From assembly GCA_934045905.1 (NCBI GenBank), contig OW203762.1, positions 22,228,345-22,292,344 on the forward strand: a stretch of DNA of 64,000 nt, given 5' to 3'. This document shows, piece after piece, positions 54,601 to 63,835 of the stretch. Origin of the DNA: Leuctra nigra (taxonomy: Eukaryota; Arthropoda; Insecta; Plecoptera; Leuctridae). The notes under the pieces are model-generated. The model did not search any database, had not been told where the DNA came from, and saw only the letters and a program-made list of their open reading frames with translations. Numbering within the stretch: position 1 is the first letter of the stretch; every line of letters starts with the position of its first letter. The position numbers and the translations under genes are program-made.

Positions 54601-57600
54601 GCTCTTGCTCGTCAACTGCAAGCTGCAATGGTTCCCGTCACATCGCTAGCTGCGTGTCAGTCATCCTACGGAGTTCCAGACATCAGCGCGAGGATGATCT
54701 CTCTTCTCGACTCGTTTTCCTTGTAAATACTGACTTCTTCTGTGACAGTCTGGCGGGGCTCTGGCTCGTCAACTGCAAGCTGCAATGGTTCCCGTCACAT
54801 CGCTAGCTGCGTGTCAGTCATCCTACGGAGTTCCAGACATCAGCGCGAGGATGATCTCTCTTCTCGACTCGTTTTCCTTGTAAATACTGTCTTCTTCTGT
54901 GACAGTCTGGCGGGGCTCTGGCTCGTCAACTGCAAGCTGCAATGGTTCCCGTCACATCGCTAGCTGCGTGCCAGTCATCCTACGGAGTTCCAGACATCAG
55001 CGCGAGGATGATCTCTCTTCTCGACTCGTTTTCCTTGTAAATACTGACTTCTTCTGTGTCAGTCTGGCGGGGCTCTGGCTCGTCAACTGCAAGCTGCAAT
55101 GGTTCCCGTCACATCGCTAGCTGCGTGTCAGTCATCCTACGGAGTTCCAGACATCAGCGCGAGGATGATCTCTCTTCTCGACTCGTTTTCCTTGTAAATA
55201 CTGACTTCTTCTGTGACAGTCTGGCGGGGCTCTGGCTCGTCAACTGCAAGCTGCAATGGTTCCCGTCACATCGCTTGCTGCGTGTCAGTCATCCTACGGA
55301 GTTCCAGACATCAGCGCGAGGATGATCTCTCTTCTCGACTCGTTTTCCTTGTAAATACTGACTTCTTCTGTGACAGTCTGGCGGGGCTCTGGCTCGTCAA
55401 CTGCAAGCTGCAATGGTTCCCGTCACATCGCTAGCTGCGTGCCAGTCATCCTACGGAGTTCCAGACATCAGCGCGAGGATGATCTCTCTTCTCGACTCGT
55501 TTTCCTTGTAAATACTGACTTCTTTCTGTGACAGTCTGGCGGGGCTCTGGCTCGTCAACTGCAAGCTGCAATGGTTCCCGTCACATCGCTAGCTGCGTGT
55601 CAGTCATCCTACGGAGTTCCAGACATCAGCGCGAGGATGATCTCTCTTCTCGACTCGTTTTCCTTGTAAATACTGACTTCTTTCTGTGACAGTCTGGAGG
55701 GCTCTGGCTCGTCAACTGCAAGCTGCAATGGTTCCCGTCACATCGCTAGCTGCGTGTCAGTCATCCTACGGAGTTCCAGACATCAGCGCGAGGATGATCT
55801 CTCTTCTCGACTCGTTTTCCTTGTAAATACTGACTTCTTCTGTGACAGTCTGGCGGGGCTCTGGCTCGTCTACTGCAAGCTGCAATGGTTCCCGTCACAT
55901 CGCTAGCTGCGTGTCAGTCATCCTACGGAGTTCCAGACATCAGCGCGAGGATGATCTCTCTTCTCGACTCGTTTTCCTTGTAAATACTGACTTCTTTCTG
56001 TGACAGTCTGGCGGGGCTCTGGCTCGTCAACTGCAAGCTGCAATGGTTCCCGTCACATCGCTAGCTGCGTGTCAGTCATCCTACGGAGTTCCAGACATCA
56101 GCGCGAGGATGATCTCCCTTCTCGACTCGTTTTCCTTGTAAATACTGACTTCTTCTGTGACAGTCTGGCGGGGCTCTGGCTCGTCAACTGCAAGCTGCAA
56201 TGGTTCCCGTCACATCGCTAGCTGCGTGTCAGTCATCCTACGGAGTTCCAGACATCAGCGCGAGGATGATCTCTCTTCTCGACTCGTTTTCCTTGTAAAT
56301 ACTGACTTCTTCTGTGACAGTCTGGCGGGGCTCTTGCTCGTCAACTGCAAGCTGCAATGGTTCCCGTCACATCGCTAGCTGCGTGTCAGTCATCCTACGG
56401 AGTTCCAGACATCAGCGCGAGGATGATCTCTCTTCTCGACTCGTTTTCCTTGTAAATACTGACTTCTTCTGTGACAGTCTGGCGGGGCTCTGGCTCGTCA
56501 ACTGCAAGCTGCAATGGTTCCCGTCACATCGCTAGCTGCGTGTCAGTCATCCTACGGAGTTCCAGACATCAGCGCGAGGATGATCTCTCTTCTCGACTCG
56601 TTTTCCTTGTAAATACTGTCTTCTTTCTGTGTCAGTCTGGCGGGGCTCTGGCTCGTCAACTGCAAGCTGCAATGGTTCCCGTCACATCGCTAGCTGCGTG
56701 TCAGTCAGCCTACGGAGTTCCAGACATCAGCGCGAGGATGATCTCTCTTCTCGACTCGTTTTCCTTGTAAATACTGACTTCTTTCTGTGACAGTCTGGCG
56801 GGGCTCTGGCTCGTCAACTGCAAGCTGCAATGGTTCCCGTCACATCGCTAGCTGCGTGTCAGTCAGCCTACGGAGTTCCAGACATCAGCGCGAGGATGAT
56901 CTCTCTTCTCGACTCGTTTTCCTTGTAAATACTGACTTCTTCTGTGACAGTCTGGCGGGGCTCTGGCTCGTCAACTGCAAGCTGCAATGGTTCCCGTCAC
57001 ATCGCTAGCTGCGTGTCAGTCATCCTACGGAGTTCCAGACATCAGCGCGAGGATGATCTCTCTTCTCGACTCGTTTTCCTTGTAAATACTGACTTCTTTC
57101 TGTGACAGTCTGGCGGGGCTCTTGCTCGTCAACTGCAAGCTGCAATGGTTCCCGTCACATCGCTAGCTGCGTGTCAGTCATCCTACGGAGTTCCAGACAT
57201 CAGCGCGAGGATGATCTCTCTTCTCGACTCGTTTTCCTTGTAAATACTGACTTCTTTCTGTGACAGTCTGGCGGGGCTCTGGCTCGTCAACTGCAAGCTG
57301 CAATGGTTCCCGTCACATCGCTAGCTGCGTGTCAGTCATCCTACGGAGTTCCAGACATCAGCGCGAGGATGATCTCTCTTCTCGACTCGTTTTCCTTGTA
57401 AATACTGACTTCTTTCTGTGTCAGTCTGGCGGGGCTCTGGCTCGTCAACTGCAAGCTGCAATGGTTCCCGTCACATCGCTAGCTGCGTGTCAGTCATCCT
57501 ACGGAGTTCCAGACATCAGCGCGAGGATGATCTGCGCAGGCGTCCCAGAAGGTGGCGTCGACTCCTGCGGGGTAATTTACAACTTACAAGGATGTGCACT

Positions 57601-58985
57601 CGGATATTTTGTGTAACTTATTTTATTTGTATCATTATGAGGGCAAGAACGGTAGAAGTTCATTTGATTGAGTAAGAAGATAAACGCGTTTCTATGCTTT
57701 TGTGTTTCTTAAGTTATTGGCCTTATGCATTGATAGCTCAAGTATTATGTTATTTTTTAAGGAATAAATATTTTCGTCAAAATAAGGAGATATTTGTTTT
57801 GAAAGCTAAAAAAAAACACTACTAGCAGACACAAATCTCATTTTCTCCAAAAATTTACTTGTATCGTTTTCCCCCTATACCCTTCATGTGATGGCAAATA
57901 GCAATTTAAAAAATATATCATCAACCCTGTTATTAAATGGTGCCAGAATATATTATTCTTTTGTTCAAGGAAAATAGCTATACTTCCATATCTGAGGCAT
58001 AATGGATATTTAAACAAAAAATATCAAAATGATTGAAGCAAAATTGTGCCCTCCAGATTATTCTGTGAGGTGTAGTACCAGTGAAAAATAATAAATAAAT
58101 CACTCGACATAATTCTTCACATCAGCACGGCAACTTCAACATCTGTTACTGGATGTTGAAGTGTGATGATGTTGAAGTGTACTTATGTTGAAGTGTGATT
58201 GTGATGGTTCAGGGTGATGATGTTGAAGTGTACTGATGTTGAAGTGTGTTGATGTTGAAGTGTGATGATGTTGAAGTGTGTTGATGTTGAAGTGTTATGA
58301 TGTTGAAGTGTGTTGATGTTGAAGTGTACTGATGTTGAAAAATGTTGATGTTGAAGTGTGATGATGTTGAAGTGTACTTATGTTGAAGTGTGATGTGATG
58401 GTTCAGGGTGATGATGTTGAAGTGTACTTATGTTGAAGTGTGATGTGATGGTTCAGGGTGATGATGTTGAAGTGTACTGATGTTGAAGTGTGTTGATGTT
58501 GAAGTGTGATGATGTTGAAGTGTGTTGATGTTGAAGTGTGATGATGTTGAAGTGTGTTGATGTTGAAGTGTTATGATGTTGAAGTGTGATGATGTTGAAG
58601 TGTGTTGATGTTGAAGTGCGATGATGTTGAAGGGTGTTGATGTTGAAGTGCGATGATGTTGAAGTGTACTGATGTTGAAGTGTGTTGATGTTGAAGTGTG
58701 TTGATGTTGAAGTGTGATGATGTTGAAGTGTACTGATGTTGATGTGATGTTCAGGATGATGATGTTGAAGTGTACTGATGTTGATGTGATGTGCAGGGTG
58801 ATGATGTTGAAGTGTACTGATGTTGATGTGATGTTCAGGGCGATGATGGCGGCCCACTGGCTGCTGACGGTGTTCTCATTGGTCTGGTGTCCTGGGGCCA
58901 GGGATGCGCTCTTCCCAACTTCCCAGGCGTCTACGCAAAAGTCTCCAGCGTCAGGGACTGGATCACGGAGAGTACTGGAGTTTAA
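42640..58985 (+). CDS. Trypsin-like protein B (exon-5 array, catalytic Ser replaced by Asp)
   Basis: Six exons (42640-42685, 43815-43882, 44567-44791, 45763-45879, 57425-57571, 58839-58985) join in frame to 249 residues: a signal peptide ([17 protein letters not shown]), a short propeptide ending NGR, IVGG, His in ITAAHC, Asp in DYDFAL and the pocket Asp in VDSC. Exons 3 to 6 equal gene A's in length. Two features are abnormal. Intron 4 holds 70 extra partial copies of exon 5. The active-site motif is GDDGGP, with Asp in place of the catalytic Ser, and Gly replaces Gln just before it. If expressed as joined, it would be a secreted non-catalytic S1 homologue. Use of any earlier exon-5 copy would give a truncated protein ending [10 protein letters not shown] decaying gene or an assembly fault in the arrays remains possible. 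Confidence 0.8.
42686..43814 (+). other. Trypsin B intron 1
   Basis: AT-rich. No element recognised. Confidence 0.75.
43815..43882 (+). CDS. Trypsin B exon 2
   Basis: Encodes [20 protein letters not shown], ending YQ. The acceptor is ttctgcag and the donor CAG|gtaatc. Confidence 0.9.
43883..44566 (+). other. Trypsin B intron 2
   Basis: AT-rich with a G-rich patch near 44034-44058. Nothing else recognised. Confidence 0.75.
44567..44791 (+). CDS. Trypsin B exon 3
   Basis: 75 codons, [20 protein letters not shown] through DYDFALMR, with catalytic His and Asp intact. The acceptor is cctaatag and the donor AGG|gtatag. Confidence 0.93.
44792..45762 (+). other. Trypsin B intron 3
   Basis: Contains the 383-bp TTAA-flanked palindrome at 45128-45510. 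Confidence 0.8.
45128..45510. mobile_element. 383-bp palindromic element with TTAA target duplication
   Basis: The ends GAGGCCGACGGAAGCGGACG and CGTCCGCTTCCGTCGGCCTC are exact complements. Complementarity continues for about 190 bp to a centre near 45315, with minor differences such as one arm's extra TTT. TTAA flanks both sides (45124-45127 and 45511-45514), the duplication typical of piggyBac-type insertion. No coding sequence. The termini do not look like classic piggyBac ends, so the family is open. Confidence 0.85.
45763..45879 (+). CDS. Trypsin B exon 4
   Basis: Encodes [20 protein letters not shown] through GWGSTQ. The acceptor is ttcttcag and the donor CAG|gtatga. Confidence 0.93.
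46048..46180. mobile_element. MITE family copy 2
   Basis: The reverse complement aligns with 41380-41514 along its whole length, including the shared cataaggattaac core. Confidence 0.75.
48142..52388 (+). repeat. 27-unit higher-order repeat, block A
   Basis: Copies 12 to 38 of the array. Every diagnostic variant recurs 4247 bp later in block B: cttctgctgtgacag, tctggagggctctgg, gtctactgcaag, gatctcccttctcg and tcgcttgctg. The blocks look identical where I compared them. Confidence 0.9.
52389..56635 (+). repeat. 27-unit higher-order repeat, block B
   Basis: Copies 39 to 65, apparently identical to block A. Flanking copies 11 and 66 do not continue the match, so the duplicated block is 27 units long. 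Confidence 0.9.
57425..57571 (+). CDS. Trypsin B exon 5 (the only complete copy)
   Basis: 49 codons, [20 protein letters not shown] through GGVDSCG. The acceptor is tgtgtcag and the donor GGG|gtaatt. The codon that is CAG (Gln) in gene A is GGG (Gly) here. Confidence 0.9.
57572..58149 (+). other. Trypsin B intron 5, non-repetitive part
   Basis: AT-rich without recognised elements. It ends with a hairpin (cttcaacatc, 8-bp loop, gatgttgaag, about 58134-58161) at the start of the minisatellite. Confidence 0.75.
58150..58838 (+). repeat. 16-bp minisatellite carrying copies of the exon 6 acceptor
   Basis: The basic unit is GATGTTGAAGTGTGAT, with variants ending GTGT, TACT or TGTT. Higher-order units include gttcagggtgatgatg near 58208, 58402 and 58452. 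Just before exon 6 there are three 42-bp units with AG at 58754, 58796 and 58838. The last AG is the real acceptor of exon 6. The long minus-strand frame here is a product of the repeat. Confidence 0.93.
58839..58985 (+). CDS. Trypsin B exon 6 (active-site Ser codon changed)
   Basis: [20 protein letters not shown] through [12 protein letters not shown] at 58983-58985. Codons GGC GAT GAT GGC replace the GGT GAT TCT GGC of gene A, so Asp stands at the catalytic serine. The rest of the exon is well conserved. Confidence 0.88.
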   Translation, partial: GDDGGPLAADGVLIGLVSWGQGCALPNFPGVYAKVSSVRDWITESTGV

Positions 58986-58998
58986 TTTTGTGATTGAT

Positions 58999-59004
58999 AA
59001 TAAA
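58999..59004 (+). terminator. Polyadenylation signal of trypsin B
   Basis: AATAAA, 13 bp after the stop, at the same spacing as in gene A. Confidence 0.7.
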
Positions 59005-59183
59005 TTGAATGTTATGGGATATAATTGTTTATTATTGAATGGATTCCTAGTTTTTCGTTTCCTCCCAACATTTACCACAGCACTCTCGTACCTATTCAAT
59101 TTTCTAATGTAGGAATAGTAAGTAACTTTAAAGTAAATCACATGATATTCTCGGAAGATTTAATTATTGTGTGACAATCATAA

Positions 59184-59720
59184 TTAAGAGCCACCCTCCT
59201 AAACGCCATAGCCAGCATCATCGAGCCCCTTGCTTCTCCCCCCGCTCCACCCCGCCCTCAAGCACCAGCTCGCCGGCCGACCGCCGGGCATGCCGAGGAC
59301 GCCGCCGAGCCCACCCGCCACGCCTCCAGCAGCCCTGCAGAGGTCCGAGCAGCTGACTGTCCAGCTACCACGCGGCCGCCACGTGCTTGCCAACTGTCAT
59401 CGAGCAGAAGGACACGACGGCGAGCTACGAGCACCCGTCACAGCGATACAACATCAGTCACAATACCAGCGAAAACAGACAGGTTCCATAACGCTGTTCC
59501 ATCGCTGTTCCATCTCGATGCGCCAGCTGTGGAACAAGATCATCTCGCTGCGCCAGCTGTGGAAGAAGATCATCTCGCTGCGCCAGCTGTGGAAGAAGAT
59601 CATCTCGCGGCGCCAGCTGTATATGAGGATAATGTCGCAGCTTCTGTACAGACTCTCCCGTCCAAAGTTCTGCGTAGGTCTACCAGGACATCCAAGCCAG
59701 GTCAAATACTCAACTTGTGA
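59184..59720 (+). pseudogene. LINE ORF1, C-terminal part
   Basis: The frame is open for 178 codons without a start, ending TGA at 59718-59720. It is rich in Pro, Ala, Arg and Ser (ASPPAPPRPQAPARRPTAGH). A 30-bp tandem repeat follows, four copies at about 59513-59638 giving AAPAVEEDHL, and the C terminus is RRSTRTSKPGQILNL. No zinc knuckle is visible in the part present. Its position 15 bp before ORF2 marks it as the ORF1 of the same element. The 5' part is missing. Confidence 0.6.
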
Positions 59721-59735
59721 CGCCAAGACTGCAAC

Positions 59736-62669
59736 ATGGCGGGTGACTCTCAGAGCAGTACCACGACTGTCTGCCCTGATCGTCCTGCGGGAAGGACAGT
59801 GAGCATTGCAGGCATCAACGCGCGATCTCTCTCCCAAGACTTTGATGCATTCAAAGATATTATTCTTGATAATAATCTCGATGTTGTGGGTGTCACTGAG
59901 ACCTGGCTTGCACCGGAAACGCCATCGACTGGTATCTGCATCCCTGGATATACTTTACATCGGCTAGATCGGCAAAATGAAGGCCTGATCGCAAAGAGAG
60001 GCGGCGGGGTATGCTTTTACATCAAGGAGAACATTCGACATAAACTCATTCCAATCTTGCCTGCGGAACAATCAATGGAACAGATCTGGCTAGAACTTCA
60101 TCTTAAGCGGAAGAAGATCGCTATCGGAGTAGGTTACAGGCCACCCAACCAAAAATATAGTGTATTAAAAGGGGTTGGGGACGTAATCAGTTCCTTACAA
60201 GACACAGCTGATAACATAATTTTTGTGGGTGACACTAACATCAACACTCTTGACGACAGCAAATCCGACTCAAAATTCCTAATGAAGTTCTTGGGGAAGC
60301 ATGACCTGCAACAAATAATCACTAAACCCACGAGGGTTGTAGATAATGCCACTTGTCAGTCCGCAACGCTCATTGACCATATATATGTTAAAGATATTGA
60401 GGTAGTTGAGTCATCAGACGTACTTGATATTACTTTGATTAAAGGTCACAATGGAACGTCCATCACTGATCATAGGATGACTATGTGTGTCCTTCGATGT
60501 GTAACACCGCGGAAGACCTCAAGAACCATCACATTTCGTGACTACAGTAAAATTGATGCTGATGATCTAGATCTTCATTCAAAGAATGTTGCGTGGAACA
60601 ATTCCCTGCAGCTCCAGGACGTGGACGACAAAGTCATGTATCTCAGTACGAAGCTTCTGGATACAGCTGATGCGTTTGCACCTTGGAAGAGTATCACTAC
60701 ATCAGGACCTAATGCTCCGTGGCTTACAACGACCATTCAAGAAATGATCAAGCTGAAGAACAACGCTCTGCGAAGTTACAAGAGGAATAAGTCACCTGAA
60801 AAATGGCAGTATTACGCCGAGCTGCGCAACTGCGTAAATAAGGCTATAAGAAATGAGAAAAAGGCATTTATTACTGCAGCCCTCACAGGTTGCAAGAACA
60901 ACCCAAGAATGTTTTGGCAAAAACTTGAGACATGGAACATCCACAGAAGCAGGAAGAAACAAACATCGCAGATCCCTGAGCAGCTCTCGAACGTTGAAGA
61001 TATTAACAACTATCTCATTGGTTCCGTTGGACAAGCCACGATCAGCCCGGAAGTGCTTAACACTTACACACAAACTGTACGGAATGCAGGCATTGATGAG
61101 CTCCATTTTACTCCTGTTAGCGAGGACAGTGTTCTGGACATAATAAAGGGAATCAAATCAACAGCCTCTGGTGCAGACCTTATAACAATCAAGATGCTAT
61201 CACTGTGCCTCCCCCATTGCCTCACTAGCCTTACCGACATAATAAATTGTTCTCTAAAGACCAGCAAATTCCCAACAGCTTGGAAGGTGGGGATAATAAC
61301 ACCCTTGCCCAAAATCAGCAACCCTTTAGAACTGAAGGATCTTCGTCCAATAACAATCCTTCCAACGCTTTCCAAGATTTTGGAGAAAGTCGTCTTCCTG
61401 CAGCTAAGCCGGTTCTTAGAGTACAACCAGATCCTTCCAGACACTCAGTCAGGTTTTCGCAAAAACAGAAGCACCACGACCACTCTGCTAGACATATGCG
61501 ACACGGCTATAGGCGCAATGGACCGTGGACAGGTCACGTGTCTTGTACTTCTCGACTTTTCGAAAGCCTTCGACACCATCAATCACGAGTTTCTGCTAGC
61601 TGTACTTAAATACAATGGGTTGAGTACAGAGGCAGTGAGCTGGTTCTACAGCTACTTGAATGGACGGACTCAGAGAGTACAAGTCAGCCGTGGAGGTACA
61701 AAGAAAATATCTTTACCATTACCAACATCAATGGGGGTACCCCAGGGTTCGATACTTGGACCAACTCTCTTCATCATCTACACTGCCGACCTCCAGAGTA
61801 CGATCATCAATAGCATGTGCCATACTTACGCTGATGATACCCAACTTTGCTACTCGTTCTACCCTAAAGACACTCTCCAAGCCACACTGAAAATCAATGA
61901 AGATTTGGTAGCAATTTCCTGTTGGGCAACGGATAGAGCACTAATACTGAACCCAGTCAAATCAACGGTGCTCCTTCTTGGTACTCCCCATCTTCGCGAA
62001 CAATCACTACAACACGACCCTCAGATAAAAATTGATGATATCACCATACCAATTACTGACAGCGCTAAGAATCTCGGTCTTGTGGTGGATAGCAATTTAA
62101 AGTTCACGCAACACTTAAAATTACTGAAAAGATCATCATATGGAAAATTAAAATCACTAAACAGCTTCAAATCCCTTCTCCCACCATTTGCTAAACTTGC
62201 GCCAACTAATGCACTGGTTCTCTCGCAAATCGAGTACTGTGACGTAGTCTATGGCCCTTGCCTCACAGCTCATGACGCATACGAGTTGCAGAAGATACAA
62301 AACTCATGCGCTAGATTTGCTTACAATATAAAGAGATCAGATCACATTTCCCCATCCATTAAAAAAGCAAGGTGGTTAAAAATTGCTGACCGAAGACAAC
62401 TGCATCTACAGTGCATCACACACAAGATTCTCCATTCCGATAAACCGGCATATCTTCGATCCAAGCTCTAAAGAAGAGGCGATGCACACTCAGTCAAGAT
62501 CAGACACAAAGGGCGACTGAGCATTCGAACCCATCGACGTACTAAGTTCAAATCGTCATTCTCATACATGGCGGCTGCGTCCTACAATGAAGTCCCGGAG
62601 GAGTTGTACACCGTATGTCCAGCCACATTCAAGAGATGCCTCAAGACACTAGCCTTGCAGAAATCTTAG
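59736..62669 (+). pseudogene. LINE ORF2: endonuclease and reverse transcriptase, one nonsense codon
   Basis: It opens at the ATG at 59736 and runs 911 codons to TAA at 62469-62471. The same frame then stays open for another 65 codons to TAG at 62667-62669, with typical family C-terminal sequence (KSSFSYMAAASYNEVP), so the TAA is a premature stop. The N terminus is an apurinic-type endonuclease: INARSL, VTETWL, YRPPN, GDTNIN, LIDHIYV and ITDHRM. The central reverse transcriptase has QSGFRKNRST, LLDFSKAFDTINH, GVPQGSILGPTLF and the catalytic YADDTQL. The family copies its own RNA into nicked genomic DNA. The catalytic residues seen are intact. Confidence 0.9.
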
Positions 62670-62769
62670 CTCTAGATCACCTCAAAACCACACTGTCATT
62701 TTCATTCATGTTGTTATCACTACTTATCATTACCATTATCCCATATAATTCTATGTCATACTTATTTTT

Positions 62770-62860
62770 TATCTAATTATATATATAATATATGTATTAT
62801 ATAAAATATATATATATAATATATATTATATATATATTTTATATTATACAATTATACCTA
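62770..62860. repeat. TA-rich palindromic stretch in the LINE 3' UTR
   Basis: Alternating ATATAT/TATATA blocks that can pair with each other. Confidence 0.7.
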
Positions 62861-63414
62861 TTATTAAATATAATTATAGTTAATTATATATTTACCTTAT
62901 TCTAATATGGTTGTATGGAAGATCATTATGTACTTATTGTATACAAATAATGAATGCCGCCTATTTTGTATTTTTCGCAAAATAAAGATAATTTGAATTT
63001 GAATTTGAATTTGAAAATAAAAAATATTTATCTTTAATCAGTAATTATTTTATATTTTCCTTCAATATTTCGTGACCTAAGCCTTGAGAAACAACGTGGG
63101 TTCAACCCAAATGAATTAATACAATTGTTTTAAATAAATGAAGATAATGAACTGGGTATAAAGATTTAATAAAAACTACTACTATTGGAACTACGCCAGT
63201 ACTCAAGAAACCATCAAACAATTAAAAACTAGGCACAGTTGTTTTAGTTATGAACGAGACAAAAAATCGGAATTGTCTTTTTGTAATTAGTAAAGAAGTG
63301 TAGAATGACAATGCAATAAATATTAAAAGAACAGTAGATGTAATCGAGCAATAGGTCATTTAAGAAAGTAAAGAGCCATCTGTTGGTGAGGTGGGGTACT
63401 TATCTTTCAAGCTT

Positions 63415-63572
63415 TAACGCATGCGCAGTGCGCACTTCAAACGACTTGGCGTGACGTCACCCCACCCACAGCCTTCTCGAACCCACGTACATTTATGACA
63501 GACACCAATCAGACACTAGTCGTCTACACACTAGACAGCTGTGGACCTCTCAGGCTTTATCGCATGCGCACT
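63415..63572. promoter_or_regulatory. Cluster of NRF-1-like and CRE motifs
   Basis: Two similar stretches, gctttaacgcatgcgcagtg (about 63412) and gctttatcgcatgcgcactg (about 63554), contain the GCATGCGC core of NRF-1/ewg-type sites. TGACGTCA, a perfect CRE palindrome, lies between them at 63452-63459. It could be the promoter of a gene beyond the window. No coding sequence is seen downstream in the remaining 430 bp. Confidence 0.35.
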
Positions 63573-63679
63573 GACTTTCTTCAATGCCTATTGTAACTGG
63601 CGTCTCTTAATTTTTCGCATTTGAACTTAAGATTTGCAAGCATTTAAAATGTATGGCTTTGTCAAAAGAATGAACAAGT

Positions 63680-63835
63680 TGGCCAAAGCAAAATATATTC
63701 AAGCTTATACGTATACAATACATAAATAAACAAGTATTTGATAGCAACTTCTATTCTTCAATAGTGGCAGAGACCTATGAGGACGTATGATGGTCGTAGC
63801 AGATATTCTGTGTTATGGAAATCCCCAAACAAGAG
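63680..63835. repeat. Dispersed repeat copy 2
   Basis: Related to 34140-34290 in order and orientation, ending in GGAAATCCCCAAACAAGA. Confidence 0.45.

Larger units (their letters stand above)
46361..57533 (+). repeat. 71-copy tandem array of trypsin B exon 5 with its splice acceptor
   Basis: Exon-5 starts recur at 46411, 46568, 46726, 46883 and so on to 57425, every 157 or 158 bp (two 5'-region length classes, plus a copy with a 2-bp deletion at 51446 and its duplicate at 55693). Each unit has about 48 bp of the original intron 4 end (ctcgactcgttttccttgta through tgtgacag or tgtgtcag) and the first 108-110 bp of exon 5 ([20 protein letters not shown] through SARMI). Copies 1 to 70 break off after SARMI and read SLLDSFSL and a stop. 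Only copy 71 continues to [13 protein letters not shown] and a real donor. The copies are nearly identical, with a handful of recurrent variants. Confidence 0.97.
59184..63016 (+). mobile_element. CR1/Jockey-superfamily LINE, 5'-truncated
   Basis: It comprises a partial ORF1, an almost complete ORF2, a 3' UTR with a TA-rich palindromic stretch (62770-62860) and a terminal AATTTG repeat (about 62986-63016), as in CR1/L2/Daphne-type elements with short simple 3' tails. The 5' end is placed where ORF1 opens after a stop; the true insertion point may be slightly upstream. No target duplication was identified. It begins about 200 bp after trypsin B. Confidence 0.85.

Noticed and set aside
46411..57424. 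Array as a set of mutually exclusive alternative exons (Dscam-like)
   Set aside because: Copies are near-identical and lack a proper donor and the exon's 3' end, so they could not supply protein diversity.
46361..57533. Regular repeat array resembling a CRISPR array
   Set aside because: The units are contiguous 157-bp copies without distinct spacers, they contain trypsin exon sequence, and the genome is eukaryotic.
46411..57675. Dozens of 73- and 99-codon open frames in the array (reading [11 protein letters not shown])
   Set aside because: They are the wrong reading frame of the repeated exon, started at GTG in tgtgacag. The trypsin frame is [10 protein letters not shown].
58714..59112. 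Plus-strand 132-codon frame over the minisatellite and exon 6
   Set aside because: It uses a different frame from the conserved protease exon.
58428..59141. 237-codon minus-strand frame rich in STSTHFNI
   Set aside because: It is the translation of the 16-bp minisatellite plus the antisense of trypsin B exon 6.
59230..59802. 190-codon frame rich in RQLWKKIIS as a LINE protein
   Set aside because: It overlaps the better ORF1 frame (AAPAVEEDHL, then RRSTRTSKPG), which ends 15 bp before ORF2.
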